Shown here: piece after piece, positions 25,901-39,900 of the stretch
Numbering within the stretch: the stretch's first letter is position 1
How the letters are laid out: each line of letters opens with the position of its first letter
Assembly (NCBI RefSeq): GCF_040807025.1
Contig: NC_090943.1
Coordinates: 24,457,213-24,521,212 of the forward strand
Direction: 5' to 3'
DNA: 64,000 nucleotides
Source of the DNA: Struthio camelus
Taxonomy: Eukaryota > Chordata > Aves > Struthioniformes > Struthionidae
Translations under genes and position numbers: made by a program
The notes under the pieces: generated by a model
Database searches by the model: none
What the model saw: the letters and a program-made list of their open reading frames with translations, nothing else
What the model was told of the DNA's origin: nothing

Positions 25901-28900
25901 AGTAATGGACACTCTGTGAAAAATGGATGAGCAAGTTCCTCAAATGACTGCTGGACAAAGTTCCAGTACCATCGACAGCAATATTTGCATTTAACTAAAA
26001 AGAGATTAAATGCTAACAGGACTTCAGTACATTTGTCTGCCTGGCATCCGTGTATGGTTCCCATTAAATTCAAGCGGGGAAGGGAAATATGGAAGGGGAA
26101 TAAAATGAAGGGAAAGAAAAGAAAAGAAGGCATGCTGCATGTGGAGAGCAACTATGATCTTCTATTTGCTAAACACGTTTATTCTAGAAAAATATCAAGC
26201 AAAGATACAGAAATCCAAGTAGTGATAGAATTTAGCTATCAAATTATTGGTAATGTGGAATAATACAAATTATTGCGTGATCTATTTCTAATTTACTAGC
26301 ATATCTTCAAGAAAATCTAATTATGCATCCAATATGCCTTCTTAAAATCTCCTGAAAAACTCCTCAGATATGTGGGAGTCGGTTCTTTTTCCTGCAGTAG
26401 GACCAAATATTCCAGCATTTGATGGTAACGTAAATTGCAAGCTTCTTTAATTATTTAGTTCCATGCAGCATGGCCATAACCTTCATTGCCTTCCCACATA
26501 GAGCACCCTCCAAAGGGGAGCAGCGCCTGCCTGTACAGGACAGGGGTCTGTAGGCAAACTCAGTAGGTTCTGTTTTCATTGGCAAGCAGAGACGCTGATT
26601 TCTCTATCCGCTCAAAATCAGCCAAAGGAAATTGTTAATTTTGTCCCAGGTATGGAGATTGAACTGAAGTGATATGTGTAGATTACTTCAAGGCAAATAA
26701 GAGCGTTTGCATTTGATTCTATTCCTTCTGAAATCAAAAGCAAAAATACATTTTAAGTAGAAACAAGATGGGACAGTGCAAGGATTTGACTTCAGGTAAA
26801 AATTCAAAATTCTGGTCCCAATTTAGGCAAGAATATAGTCTAGGCACACACTTCATGCATAAAAGCAGTCTCATTTCAGACATGGCAAAATCAAAGCAGG
26901 TGGGGGCAAACAAGGGCAAAATGAAGTCTCTTCCTGAAGTCTACTTGTATGTTTAAACTAAGGCATTTAATGTAAGAACATCAAAGATTTTTCTGTGCCT
27001 AAGTCTATCTGAGAAGCTGGACATTACTCAGGAACTGTTCAACTGGGCTTCTTGGATAACTAGGGCTGAAACAAAATGATATTTCAATGAATTTATGTGA
27101 TCAATATAATCAGAAAACATTGTGATTTGGTATTCAAATATGTTGAGTTTGATTTTGACAATTTGTATTTTTGCATCAAAACAACCACCTTTGCATGAAA
27201 TTTAAAACATATTTTCTAGTTAGTGCAAAAATTAAGCCATTAAGAAAATATTTATTGGAAATGAACATTAGTATTAGTCGTTTGCTTATTACAAATTGAA
27301 ACTTTCCAAGTCTAGCCATACAGGAATGTTCATTAGCTCTGTGGTGTAGCAGTAGCACTGCATTACCACTTCTTTATAAAGTTAATGAAGATGGTGCCTT
27401 TGGGCAAGAGTATGACTTCAGGTATGTAAGCGGTGCCTATCTCCAAGACCCAGTGGAAGGCAGCAGTGCTTATTCAAGAACAGGCTCTGTCCATGCCTTT
27501 TTCTATTCCTGCCTTCCTGGGGTAACAAACCGTCACAATCTTCCCCGGAGATGCTATCCAAGATCATGAGCAGCAGATGCATATGGCACTATCCCTTCAG
27601 CTGAAGGATAACTTCCCAAGCTGTGACAAAATGAAAGGTAACTCTCTGGTTACTGGACCCAAAACTTAGAAGGTGATACCATCTCCCATAGTGTGACTCT
27701 GTGTTGGTTACAGAATGAAATATTTTTGCCTAACTTCCATGAAAAACAAAAAAGCTACAGCAATCTGTCTTTAACTCCCACTCTAAGAAGCTGTGAATAA
27801 TAAATGGCAGAATACAACAATCACAAATAAGGTTGTTATTTGGGTTCAATATAATAGCAAGGACTGACTAAACAAAGGGCCATAAGGGTAAAGGAGGACG
27901 GCTGATGTTGTTAAACACTGGGTAAAGGCCCAACTGACTGCCTAACTAAGGCAGAGTATTGTTTATACTTACCATGGATACACTTCTATCTAATCCCTTT
28001 CAATTACAGAAATTTGTGGTGCTGTTTGCTATGTTACATGTATATCATCCCTGCAAATATAAAACCCATATAAAACCATATTCTGAATGTCTTTAGCTAC
28101 CGCTAAAGTCTGTCTGAAGAATCAGAATATTGCTTGAATTTAATTCAGCATTGAATGAGTTTACCTCACAGCAATAAAGATAACTATTGCTTTTAAAGGA
28201 GAATGTATAAGTATATAGTAAAAGACAATGTAAAAAAAGTTTTGTAATGAGTTCCAGTGTGATGTAATCACCTTCAGATCCTTCACTTAGGTTTCTTAAG
28301 TTTCCTCACAGTTGAATCCCTCCATGAAGAAATATAGCTAGTCATAATACAAAGCTATTACTGGATGATCTAGGCCAGTCTCATTAGGGCTGGAGATTCT
28401 GGGAGGGAGTTCCAGAAAGATCAGACTATAAGCAGGAAAAATAAGCCCATTATTTACCAAGATATTGGCGTTCTGTCTCTTCATTCAACTACTTCTAACA
28501 CCGCATGTGAGAACTACAGTACTGAAAATATACCGTGTCAGGAATGGCACACAAGATCTATGAACAATTTGTCCCTGCTGTCATTGCCAGAACAAGCCTC
28601 ACTGCAGATCATAAATGAAGTAAAACAAAACAAAAACCTTAAGAAATCTCGGACAACAGATGCTCCAGTCAAACATCCCCATTATCACGGGCTAAATTTT
28701 CAAAATTTATACAGTTCAAATTGCGCAACACAATCAGTTTGTGAAAATACATGCATACATACATCAGTGAGGCATTTTTGAATGTCTGTGCCCAGTTTCC
28801 CACTTAAGGTACAGTTATCTGTATTTAACCCTATCACAGATAAAGCTAGACACTGAAGTCACAGAGGTTTCTTGTTCAATGTAAAAATGATAAATCATTT

Positions 28901-29269
28901 CAAGAATGAAAATCATTTAAATACTTATGAGTTTAAAGAGCAGCTAACACAAACTGTCATACTGTTGTACTTCGTATGAGCAAGATTTCTACAATATTTG
29001 GAACAGATGAAGCAGATGATCATACAAGGATCTCTGGAACATCAGGTCAAGGCCCTTGGTATCATAAGCAACCAAGTCATATAATTCCTTTAGTACATTC
29101 ATCATACTCCTTGAAAACTGCGCGTCTTATACAAGATTTTCACAAACCCACTCTTCTAAAGGTTGAAGTTTTTCTTCAGTTGTTAGCCTAAATTTATTCA
29201 TTCATATATCTACTCATCTGTACTCATTCGTTTTGTGTCAACAGTGCCCTTGAGTTTAGGTAATTCTTT

Positions 29270-29600
29270 TTAGTCCCTCATGACTCCCTTCCTGAGGTAT
29301 TTAAAGACAGGAATCATATCGTCTTCCAGCTCACATTTGGCGAGGTTTAAAAAAAAAAGCCCTGCTGATTTCCAATTCCTTGATCATCCCCGGAACCTTT
29401 CTCTCCAATTATTTCTACTTAATTTCAACTTTATTGTATATAAGTGAGCAGAATTTCATCAGTACTCCACATAAGTTCTCACTAGGACCCTGTAAAATGA
29501 CATTCATATTCTCTTCTCTCTCTCCTGAAAACATTTCAGTTGATATACCCTAAGACCACTTAACTTTCACAACTTGCATCCAGCTGACTGTTCGGAGTTA
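29270..29600 (-). mobile_element. CR1/L3-type LINE fragment, decayed
   Basis: On the plus strand the order of words follows the reverse complement of CR1-clade 3' ORF2 sequence. These are ggtatttaaagacaggaatc near 29297, ccttgatcatccccggaacc near 29379, then gagcagaatttcatcagtac and cataagttctcactaggacc near 29450-29490. The last words correspond to the CCAGAACTGCACACAGTATT...GTGCGGCCTCACCA part of the consensus. It is highly diverged and non-functional. Confidence 0.65.
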
Positions 29601-29611
29601 TCCTTTGATTG

Positions 29612-29880
29612 ACTAAGGTTGTGTCCACATTGCTAGAGGCAGACACTACAGGCAGCAATCCCTGGACACAGTGTCAAATGATGCAGACTTACTTATGTCC
29701 ACCCTGCCTGGGACATGCAATCCCTTCTTCTAGAGAGGACCAACCATGTCCACATTGCACAGCACTTGGTCTGGCTTTCCTATGGCACCCACGTGATATT
29801 CCTGTGGCCCTAAGAAATAGGACGGATTCTTGTGTGTTTTTCCAAGGAAGGCACCCAAAATTAAAAATAGACTAAATTGC
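29612..29880. repeat. Possible unclassified DNA-transposon remnant
   Basis: Immediately after the CR1 fragment, three related words recur: tgtgtccacattgc near 29622, tatgtccaccctgc near 29694 and catgtccacattgc near 29746. The region is more GC-rich than its surroundings. Repeated GTCCACAYTGC words recall hAT-type non-autonomous elements in amniotes, but no clear terminal inverted repeats or target duplications were found. Confidence 0.3.
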
Positions 29881-31593
29881 AGTCTGTCAGAGTAAAGTCA
29901 GAGATTTTACAGCACAGCACCTTGTTTTTAGCAGCTGTGTGCTATCAGACCAAGGCCATGGCATGAAAGTGCGTGCGGCATCTGGGAGTTAATAAGTATG
30001 CTGGAACAGCATTGGATGGCTACACAGGGCTGAGGGAATTAAACAGCGGTTTAGACTCTCCCTATTTGTATATAAGTAGTCGCCCCTGGAGTGAACTGTA
30101 CCTGTTAGATAACAGCACACTTGGACTTCACCTTGGAAGGAACTAATAATAAGATCCAAAAACGAGCTTCGAAGCAAACTAACATACATGCAGTTCAGCT
30201 GATCAAGAGAAGACCCAGAAGTGAGCTGAGGATCTCCATTATTTCACCAGGGCACATGTATTTTGATTCACCTGCATCTTTTTTTTCTCCTCTGCTACTT
30301 CCAACAGATGGTCCCTTACCTGAGAGCAAACACTGCTATTGGTCTCCGTGGGTCAGATTCATTCATCTAACTAGGAAGTGAACTAAAATGCTCAAGATTT
30401 TCAGCGCTTGGAGCTCTTTTTCTAGTCAGTGAAGAAAAGGCAGCTCCTCCCTATTCTGCCCAGAGGAAAATGTCAGTCTTTGTAGGTCTGAATCATCCTG
30501 AAAGTAATTATCTGTCTCTGTAAACAGCAGGGGAATTTAGATGTTTGAGAAGTTGCAGAGTATTATCTGGACATATGTTTTGGACCTCCAAGATATTTCT
30601 TTGCTGATTAGTCCCTTTTTTCCATTCTACATCTTCATGCTCCACTAGTACTCTTTGTGGAGTTGTTACACATCCCAAGTTTTTTCCTTTGACTAAAATT
30701 GATTTCAGCTAGTTTTTGCATCCTTGTACCTTATATCCCAAGCCTTGTCTGCACTGAGCTTTTCACCACAGTTCGTTCCTTGTTCTCTCAAAATTGCCTC
30801 TTGAAATTGAAAACATTGAGTATGCAAATTACTTTCACATTTTCCTTCCATTTAATTTAATTTTAACCATCTTATAGTGACCCCTGAGACTATTTTCTTC
30901 TTTAAAATCTCCACTATTTACCTAAATTAAATGAAAAATAACATTGACTTGCATCGAGACAATGACTATTGGCTGAAGAAATCTGCCACCACAGGCTGCA
31001 GATACACTGTTAAACTAAATGGCAGCAGTGATCAGTGGAACTGGATCATCTACACCATGCACTTACTAGAAAAGTCCTTGACATAACTGCCCCATTTCAA
31101 CTAGCTGTCTCAGATAACTCCCAAGCACAGTTTAGGAGCTATACATACTGCTATAAGCTGTGCAGCTTTTCATCACAAGCTGACAAATGTTCCTAGCAGG
31201 CAGCATGCGTGGAGGCAATCTGTTTAGAAGACTAAAAGAGTTTAATTATATGGACATGCATTGTTCCATGCTGTTGGCATCAGAAAATCGTACCAAGCCT
31301 TCTTAATTTGTTGTATAGACACAGCCTCAATGAGGAAAACCTGAGGTACGCCATTATTAACCTTGCTCAGAGATAAATGTGCTTCTTCAAAATCATTTTG
31401 GAACTATTGCAACCACTCAAATGCACTAAAATCTTTATTTAAATATACTTCTTCAAAGTGTGCAACAGCTTACCGTTTTATCAGATCTTTAGAAGGTGAA
31501 ATATTCAGGTACAGTCTGCTAACCTTGTTTGAATATACGCGAACAACTGCAAAAAGTTTAAAGAAAGATGTCTTGTGACTTCATATCTATAGA

Positions 31594-31635
31594 TACATAC
31601 ATACATACACACATACATGCATAAATACATACATA
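31594..31635. repeat. (TACA)n microsatellite, imperfect
   Basis: About ten tetranucleotide units of tacata/cacata type with a few interruptions. It is a simple repeat with no gene context. Confidence 0.9.
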
Positions 31636-32059
31636 TAGTCCTATATATGCAGTCCTGGAGTTGCTTCTTCCTGCTAGTTTAAGATATGCAAAAAGCAAAC
31701 CTATGATGAAACATGGAAATTGCCATTTTTTGAGAAATGAAAACTAATTCTTCAGCAGACTTTATCTCTGTGATGAACAGAACCAGCCCCTGCATAGGAA
31801 CACCTCCAAACTTTGGGCTTTTTGCCCAACTTTGCTACTGGCATGAAGAAAATGAAATTTTAGTATTATAGACATTTTTCCTATAACAATAAAACCATTG
31901 AATTCCTGGAAGATATTTTCAGTGCATAAAAAAGTAGGACTTTAAAAAAGAATATAAATCTGGGAAGGTGGTCAGAGATCGCGGTCATTCAGAGCTTGTA
32001 TGATTTCAGAGAGGTAAAAGCTTATCAACAGAGATGCAGGAGATTCAGCCCCTGTCCTG

Positions 32060-32150
32060 CAGAGATGTAGGTTTGCATCACCCCGGTACACGTACCATTG
32101 ACTCCAGTGAGACTACGCATACCTAAACAGCTCAGCGGGATCAGGGATTG
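32060..32150. repeat. Possible palindromic amniote repeat fragment
   Basis: The string accattgactccagtgagac, followed by tacgcata and then agcgggatcaggga, resembles a common amniote interspersed motif of the form CATTGACTTCAATGGGACTACTCAC...GCAGGATCGGGGC. It is decayed and the family name is uncertain. Confidence 0.4.
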
Positions 32151-32299
32151 ACTCTTTCACTTTTCTCTGTTCTCAGTAATTAATAAGTGATCACTGTAAT
32201 GCATTAGACTTTCAGAAATCTTTTTTCTTATACTAAGATATTCTCCCTTCTTCTTCATTCTCCCAACCAATCGACATACATTTTGAATTATTACTAAAA

Positions 32300-32400
32300 G
32301 CCCTGTGCTAGATTCTCCAGCAGCCCAAATAGATATAACTCCACTGGCCTAAACTGTAATGCCCCGGTTTGTACTGGATCTGATACCAACACTTACTGTC
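32300..32400. repeat. Possible palindromic amniote repeat fragment
   Basis: Words such as gctagattctccagcagccc, ataactccactggcct and tactggatctgatacc follow the order of a known-looking motif, AGATTCTCCGCTGGTGTAAA...AGCTCCATTGACTTCAATGG...GATCTGGCC. The copy is old. It shares the core with 4309-4371 and 48598-48640. Confidence 0.4.
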
Positions 32401-33951
32401 TTACTCTTAGACAGCACACTGTGCACTCGCTTTCCCAGACACTGTAATGCTCAAGTAATGCCTCAGTTGTTATTGTTAGCATTTGTATAGTACTGGGAGC
32501 AAAGGGGAGAGAAGATAACAAGAAGGAAAGAGATCATTTATCAAGACAGAGAATTAAAACAAGAGTCTAAAAAAAATGTATTTTGGTTAAGATTTTAAAC
32601 GGCATTTTCCTGAATTGTCTGGGAATCAATTTCCATCCACTCTATCCTCCTGGGGCCAAAGGCTTATACAATGCATTTTACATTGTGATTTTCCCCATAT
32701 TATGAGGGGGGAGTTATTTCCGATTCTGCTGTGCTTCCAGAGTTTCAAAGCTGAGTCTTAACCTTTCAATCTGCTTATTAATACTCATGTCATGGCTCCT
32801 GTTGAGAAAGGGGTTTAGTGTCACTGTCCTCAATCAGTGTCCTTTCATTCACTTTCATTAAGAACCATGTTTTCCTGACAAAGGATAACAAATGGACACC
32901 GTAGGTCCCTAATGTGCTTTTTGACTGCAGAGCCTGTACCATTTCTCTGAAGCAATGGCAATTATTTGTCATTTTAATATGACTTGGCAAGGAGATCCAA
33001 AAACATATGACCATTATTCATCAATATGTATATTTTGTGCTTGCATTAATATTAGAATATCATTATTACTACCCTGACATTGTATGGGCCAGATAAAATT
33101 ACATCATGTAAAAAATGTATTAAACTATGTTCAGGCATATCCATAAGGCAAGGCAGAAGCAATTTAAAGACCTGTAGCAGTTCTGCTTTGAATGCAGCTA
33201 TTTATACTGATTAGTGGTGAAGCACCTTTACCTGTGTACTAATGAAATATATTTCAATATCACTCCACTGTTAATTGGAAACAGCATAGGTCTGTGTTAC
33301 TATTTTTAGTCAACATATACAATAATGTCATGTATTTTCCTTGTTCCTAAAATCTCATGACATTTAATATTCCTGGCATTACTGATGATACATGAAAAAA
33401 AGTCAATTTCTGGTAATTTGGGAGACTGACAAAGCCATGTTTCTCTCAAATTTCTTCTGGTTGTTTATGTTGCTGCTCTTTGCATTTAAGTTATTGCACA
33501 AGTATCTATAAATGGAGTCCGTATGTGATACTTGAGTTCAGTGCTAAGCTGATTATCATTTTTGTCTGCTGAAGAATAAGAGCGTTGTGCTTATGTCAAT
33601 GACAGTAGGATTTAGATTAAAAATTATGGGTTAAAGCCAGAGATATACTGCTATCTTTTCCTTGTATAAAAATGGTAGAAAATGTGGATGGAAAAAAATC
33701 CTTATAATATTTAATATTTTTCCTCTCATTCCCCTCCACCTGAAAAGTAACATTGCTCCATGAAAAAAGTGAGGTAACAACCTAGGAATTACAGCTCTTT
33801 AAAAAAATTCAAGAGCCATAAGTTCTATTCAGGTATTCTATTAGCTTTCACTGTAGGGCTAATTCAAGTTATTTCTCTCAACAGAGCCTAATTAGTGGGA
33901 GGAAGACCTCACCATGAAACAATACTTGAGTAGTTATGTCTCCCCAGGTAA

Positions 33952-33973
33952 CATACTTATAAAAATAAGTATG
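33952..33973. repeat. Perfect hairpin, 9-base stem
   Basis: The arms catacttat and ataagtatg are perfect reverse complements around a four-base loop (aaaa). This is a small inverted repeat in unique AT-rich DNA with no associated gene. Confidence 0.85.
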
Positions 33974-36900
33974 ACTCTAAAAAAGCTTCAAAGTGCATAT
34001 TCCCTTGCTCTTAGCAATACAGCAAGTTTGGCCATTTAAGGACACTTTCCTGATGAATTGCTGGAGAACTTGTCTCTTCTGAACAAACAGTAAGAATTGA
34101 ACATAATTCATAATTAAATAGCAATGGCAAAAAATGATGAGAGGTGACGGCACAGACACATAGCTTTGAAATGCTCAAAATGAACAGAAATTGGCCTTGT
34201 ATCTCAAAGCCCGAAACCCGCACAACGTAGTAGTCAGGTTAGCAGTCAACAAATTGTATGAACTTGATTTTTCACCTATTCTCCCCTCAGTTTGGCTAAG
34301 ATAAGATAAAAAGAGCATGATACTCTACTTACAAACTTGTATGTGTGAGATTTTTTCAGGACACTTAATCTATATGTCTCATTCTCTCCACTTAGTAGAC
34401 CTGAACCTTAGACCTGATCCACTAGGATCTTCTAAGAGCGTAGGACTCTTCCCCTCTGTTTATTCTCCTTGCCTTTCATTTAAAAACAAAAACTACATTA
34501 TTTTACCTCTCCTGAATGACTCGTCTATTGATTCCTGTTTACTCCAACCTGTAGCATCTTATCAATTTTATAATGACTAATTTTGTTAAAATTAGGTTAC
34601 TCTGAAATATTAAAACCCATCACTCCAACCATACATTCCTACTGCAATTTCCACCAGGTAGTATCGCTTGTAGGAAAGGCTCCGCTTTAATCTCCTGAAT
34701 GGCTCTTAGCAGTCAGAAACAGAAGTCTTATGAACTGGATTTAACTATGACTCCGCATTTAAGAGAGTTGTAAGATGCCATTTAACTCCTCCATGGAACA
34801 ATATAATGTGAAGCAATAGTTGCATTGACTTAGGAGCAAGCACGTATCACAGACCAAAACAAAGGCACATCAGTTATGTAGGTGGAATGTTTTTTGCAGA
34901 ATAGTGTTGTGTGCAATTGAGGCAAAAAGACCAAAGACATGAAGAGAAAGGATCAGTACATCAACAGTATGTCCTGAACAACATTGGAAGTATAGCTCTT
35001 AAAAAAGCCTAATAAGCGTTACACCAAGTGCTGTCTAAAAGAGGCTTATAATCCCTGTCATTTTGTGCACTCTTTATAAACAAAAAGGGTGACTTCAGGA
35101 TACCTGACTGTCAACAATTTCTCCTCCTAAAAGAAACATCTCGTTGACTAATTGCTCAATTCAAAAAAAGAGATGCAGGAGTATTCTTTGCACTGCTGAC
35201 CATATGTTGTCTTTACCCCTATGCCAAGTAAGCAGACTAGTCAGACAGAGTTAAGTAGGCCTGACCAGTGCAGAAGCAAAAGCAGCAGTAGGACCAGGAG
35301 CAGCAGGATCAATGACGGTGTCAACACTATAACAACTGCAAGAAGCACTGAAGAGCAGATGAAACATGATCTGGATTGCTCTATCTTAAATGTAGGTCTG
35401 GGGAAAGATTGTAAGGGATCCCACCTGCCTATGAAACTCCGTATGTGGCGTGAAGCCAGTAATGTAGTCTTCCACTCTACTAAGCATGGGAATGCTTTAG
35501 ATATCTCAGGCTGGAATCATGTTTCTTCAAAAGTCATACCCACAAAGTAATTGAGCTGTTCTGAAATTGTGCAGGGATCTGAGGTGTACACAGAGAGAGG
35601 AAATAGAAAGATGGCAATAAGCTACCCTGCTCCTGCCCCAGACTCAACAGTATCATATCCTGCTCTATAAAACATAAGACTCAAGTGAAGAACAAAATAA
35701 GAAAGTAGTAGCAGGACTTGACCTTTGAAGAAGAATCCAAGGCTTAGCTATATAGGATAGCTATCTGAGCGACAAAGACATCCGGAGGTACTGAGCTATG
35801 TTTTGTGTACACCCACAGCAGATTCACTACAGTGTACTTTTAAAACCATTTGAGGCTTGACTTTCTGTTTCCTAGCTTTTGATGCAAAATTAGTAAGCAT
35901 GTGGTCAAAGAGGCCTCCTCCGTGCTACAGCCATTGCTGAAGATGCTTTAAAATGTGCTTTTAAAGTGCTTTTTGTATTTACGAATCTTTAAGGTTCAAG
36001 TTGTTTCCTTTTTCAGTTCTTTAGCAAACAAAACATAGCTGGAATGAGCTGCAAGAAGTAACTTGTGGAAAATTGTTCTTGGAAGATCAGGTCAGCATCT
36101 GAAACAGCAAATCACCGGCTGGTGCCATACACATAGATGACATTCTAAAAATAACCTGGCAAAAATAAAAATTGCAACCTAGATTAGCTTCCTGACTTGG
36201 CTCACCAGGGGAAACCCCATTACCAGACCTATTGGCACAGCTACGAGGGAGGCACCGGGCAGAACAAACGGGTGCAAGCTGAAAGTGGGCACCAGGGATC
36301 CAGAAGTTGAGATTGCTACTGAAAGAAATGTGCATTAAATATGGCAAAATAAAATAAATCTCAGTTTAGGTGTCTGTCTTTTCAGGACTACATTTCTGTA
36401 ACTGCTCAGAAAACAGAAACATTTTCATGTTTCATTGGACAGGACCCATGTGAATACCATATACAAACGCTTGGTGACTACTAGTAGTATGTCACTTCCT
36501 GAAAAATCAAGCCTTGCACGAAGCTATGAAAGCTGTCCACAGACATTTGAAGGATATAAAGCACTGTTTCTCAGGATAATCTAGAATACATAATATTGGT
36601 ACGATGCTTAAAATTTGGAAAAATATGGAACAAATATAAGAAATCCCTTAATGCTCTGTAGGAGTTTGGAATAGATATAGAAAAGCAGTAATAGGTTTGC
36701 CATTACTGAATCCCTTTAAAATTAGTCCAAACAGAGCACTGGCAAATGAGATGGACAGAAGAAAACCTTTCTTCCTCTATAATTTTTTGATTTTTATCAC
36801 TTTATCCATTTCTACATTGTCAATAGACAAAATAGAGCATAAGCTAAAATGCAGGTATCATTTAGTAAGCTATAAAGTGAGTCTTTTTTCTTCAGGCAAA

Positions 36901-39900
36901 AATTCCTCACTTTATTGTTTCTTGGATCTACCACACTTGCCTCCCATCTTTTGCATGAAGCTTAGCAAATTTCTGGTAAACGCTCTGGGATAAGGATTGC
37001 CTTCTTCATTTGTTAATACAACATCCAGAACACTGAAACTTTAGGCTCTCTTTCAGGTCCTTACGCACTGGTACTGAAAGAGAGTATTATCTTGCAGTTG
37101 CATGAAAAGCTTTTTTAAAGCTGCAGATGATGGTTATTATATCTTTGCTGCTGTTGTTTTCTTCCTGTGGAGACAAGTATTTATCCTGAGAGGTCAACTA
37201 ACTTTCATAACAGAACCAGAATATCCTACATAGTATAATGCTGCACCAAGAACTTCTTCAAACTGCCTTTTCAAAAGACGCTTACTGCCCTTGACCTTGA
37301 CAGTCCTTTGTGAAAGGTAGAAAATTCTGATTTAGCTTTCCTACACAGTAGCAAAAGCTAATCAAACTCACTTTCACTTCCTTTTATAGCATGTGTGCTA
37401 CTTTACGATGAGGACTGCTGCCCCCTGAGAGCTTAACCCAAATCTGAGACATTTCCCACAGGATCTTTGGGTGTGCTGTCACAGCAAATAAGCCCATGTC
37501 AACTAACTTTTAGCTAATCTGCCATCCTCCAGAACTTACCTTCAAAATCTCAGTCATATTTTGACCTGAAGAGCCTTACATTTTATAATAAATTTTCAAT
37601 AGCAAAAAAGTATGGGATAGTAAATTCATTCGGCCTAAGGGGAAATTTTCCAATGGGAAAGATTTTTTTTTATCCTGTTCTAACTTCTCTTCAAACAGAA
37701 ACACTGTTTATAGCACTATTTATAGGCTGATACTTATGTACTCACAAATGCACACATAAGGCTATTATTTGCACCAGATTAAATCTCAGTACAGCCTGAC
37801 TTCAAACCATGATTTCAAAGAGCTCAGAGACAGCTAGAAAGGGTAATCTAGGGAGTGACCTATGATGCTTGTGATGAAGTTTAGCTTATTCTCTACTCGG
37901 GAAGCAATCGTTATTGCCCAGCAATACTGAGTTCTGGTAATCAAATAGTTGCTGGGTAAGCTTTCCTCTTCTAACCCATTCTTTCCTCTCTTAGTTCATA
38001 TTATAACTAGAGGATACCAAGATCACCATCACGAACAAGAAGTTCTGTTCTAACAGATTTATAATGCTGGCATCTGGCAAAAAAAAATACCCAAACTATA
38101 TGTTTCCAGATGTCTATATTTTGGTAATTTAGATAAAGAATAATGCAAAATCAGTATGAATATACTTAAATGAAATGAATTAGCATTAAATTATCCCATT
38201 ATTCAAATCCACAAGTTCATTAAATAAGTGAAAAATTCTTATTAAGGTCTGGATAATAATGTCACTGGTGATACTAATTAGTTCGCTGTTACAGAGCTAT
38301 AGGACTTTATCTTTCTCATAGTTAATCAATATAGGTTCCAGACAAAACAAATGCTATAGCAATGGTCAAAAACTCACAGATAAAACCAACAATTTCAGCT
38401 AATTACAGCTCTAAGCCTATTTAAACTATTAGTTGGCAGTTGGTAGTGAATCTTTTCTCTCTTATTACAAGACTGTAATGAAATATTCAGCTATAATTCA
38501 AGATAGCATGTTATGCAATGTGATCGCTCAGGATCAAACACTGAACTTCTGACTATGTAATGACTTAGGCAGTGTACATTTTAGATATCAGATTGCCTAA
38601 ACTATTGTCTGCTTCAGTATACGGGAAATAAAATTATTTTAGACTGGCCAAGGAGATAAACTTCTGCACAGAGGCAGTCTACAGAGACAATTTTCAGGGA
38701 CCCCACTGGTCGTGGTTTTCCTGGTGATAGTAACGGGAGGAAGAAAAGAGTGGCAACTGCAGCTTAGGTCTCTCCTTGCTGCAGTCCAAAATAGCACTTC
38801 TGCCTTCACCACTTACCTGGTGAGAGTCACCAGCTCTTCTGTTCACTGCAGTTGGGCTACGTTGCCAACACAAGCTAGTTTTTGCAGCGATGATCCTGTT
38901 GGTGCCCTAACCACATGTTGCTATGATGAAAGGAGCCTAAATTGACTCTAATGGGGTATGTTACATTTTACTTTTCCAAATCTCCTTATCCAAATATTTT
39001 TGTTTATAAAAACTGATATTTTCCTTTCAAATCAACTCTAGTTTTAAACACAAATAGTAAAATTTTAAACATACCTACAAACCATCTTCTGGAATTAAAG
39101 ATGTGCATGGATGCTAAAGTAGAAAAATTCTGCTAGAGATTGAAATTGGTAAACAAAAGTTGGCAATTATGCAGCACAGTTTTTGCAGCAATTGGGGCTT
39201 CCTTCGATTTCAAGAAATTGAAAAGATTAATCTGTGCTCTGATAGAACTTGATGCGTATTCTTTTTTCTTATTTGTTCATCTTAGGTTGAGAGGGTGCAG
39301 AAAGCATGATTCTTTGTTGAGCACAGTGTCACTGCCTAGATAGAAGCTGGCAGCTAATGAATAACAGTCAATTTATTCAAGTAAGACAAGAGCAAGAGTT
39401 TTTCTTGTTACTCAGTTTGTTCACGGGGACCTAATTAGCCCTTCAGCTCCTGTAACTCAACTCAAAAGTTTCTCTGGCAATAGAGAAAAAATAGTAGCTA
39501 GTAAAAAGCTGGAAGTAAAATCATATAACATTCTGATCAGGCATTAACTCTCATATGCCCAGAGAGGTACAGATCCTGTTTTATAGGACGATACTTATAA
39601 TGTCTCCTGAACATTTTAGAAATTTACAGTTCTAATGTTTTACCAACACACTAAATCTGGAAGAGAACGTAGGCTTTGGTTTAGTCACAGCAAAAATCTA
39701 TTATCCCTAAACCCGCAATCTGAAGATAAGGGATACAATGGCAGAACTTCCAGAAGTCTGGTTATAAGGAAGTAAACCATGGTTTTAGTCACTTGGTTAA
39801 CAGCGGAAATAAGTAAAATATTTCTTTGCCTAAAGTAAGAGATTTCAGTCCCACTGCAGAGACTGTGGTAAAGCTAGGCTCTGTATAGCCTTGTGCTAAT

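Larger units (their letters stand above)
13551..29265. other. Long non-coding AT-rich stretch
   Basis: No coding exon, tRNA or rRNA was recognised across about 15.7 kb. Features listed separately are a GC-rich block and polypurine tract at 15.7-15.9 kb, an inverted repeat at 18160-18176, a 19-base duplication at 19188-19222, a strongly C-over-G skewed kilobase at 19.86-20.96 kb, a T-rich low-complexity run at 21972-22011 and a CpG cluster with a donor-like site at 22.84-22.92 kb. Open frames such as 25789-26151 (minus) lack recognisable domains. The rest looks like ordinary unique intergenic sequence, some of which may be conserved non-coding DNA. Confidence 0.55.

Noticed and set aside
25789..26151. 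120-codon minus-strand frame
   Set aside because: Random-looking composition with no recognisable motif, and it overlaps another unsupported frame on the opposite strand.
28360..28460. CR1 3' end suggested by ggatgatctagg
   Set aside because: Only a short word matches, and the following sequence does not continue as CR1.
35221..35550. 109-codon frame starting MPSKQTSQTE, Ser/Arg-rich at the start
   Set aside because: The Ser/Arg run comes from CAG/AGCAG-like DNA. There is no recognisable domain, splice context or promoter, so it is treated as a chance frame.
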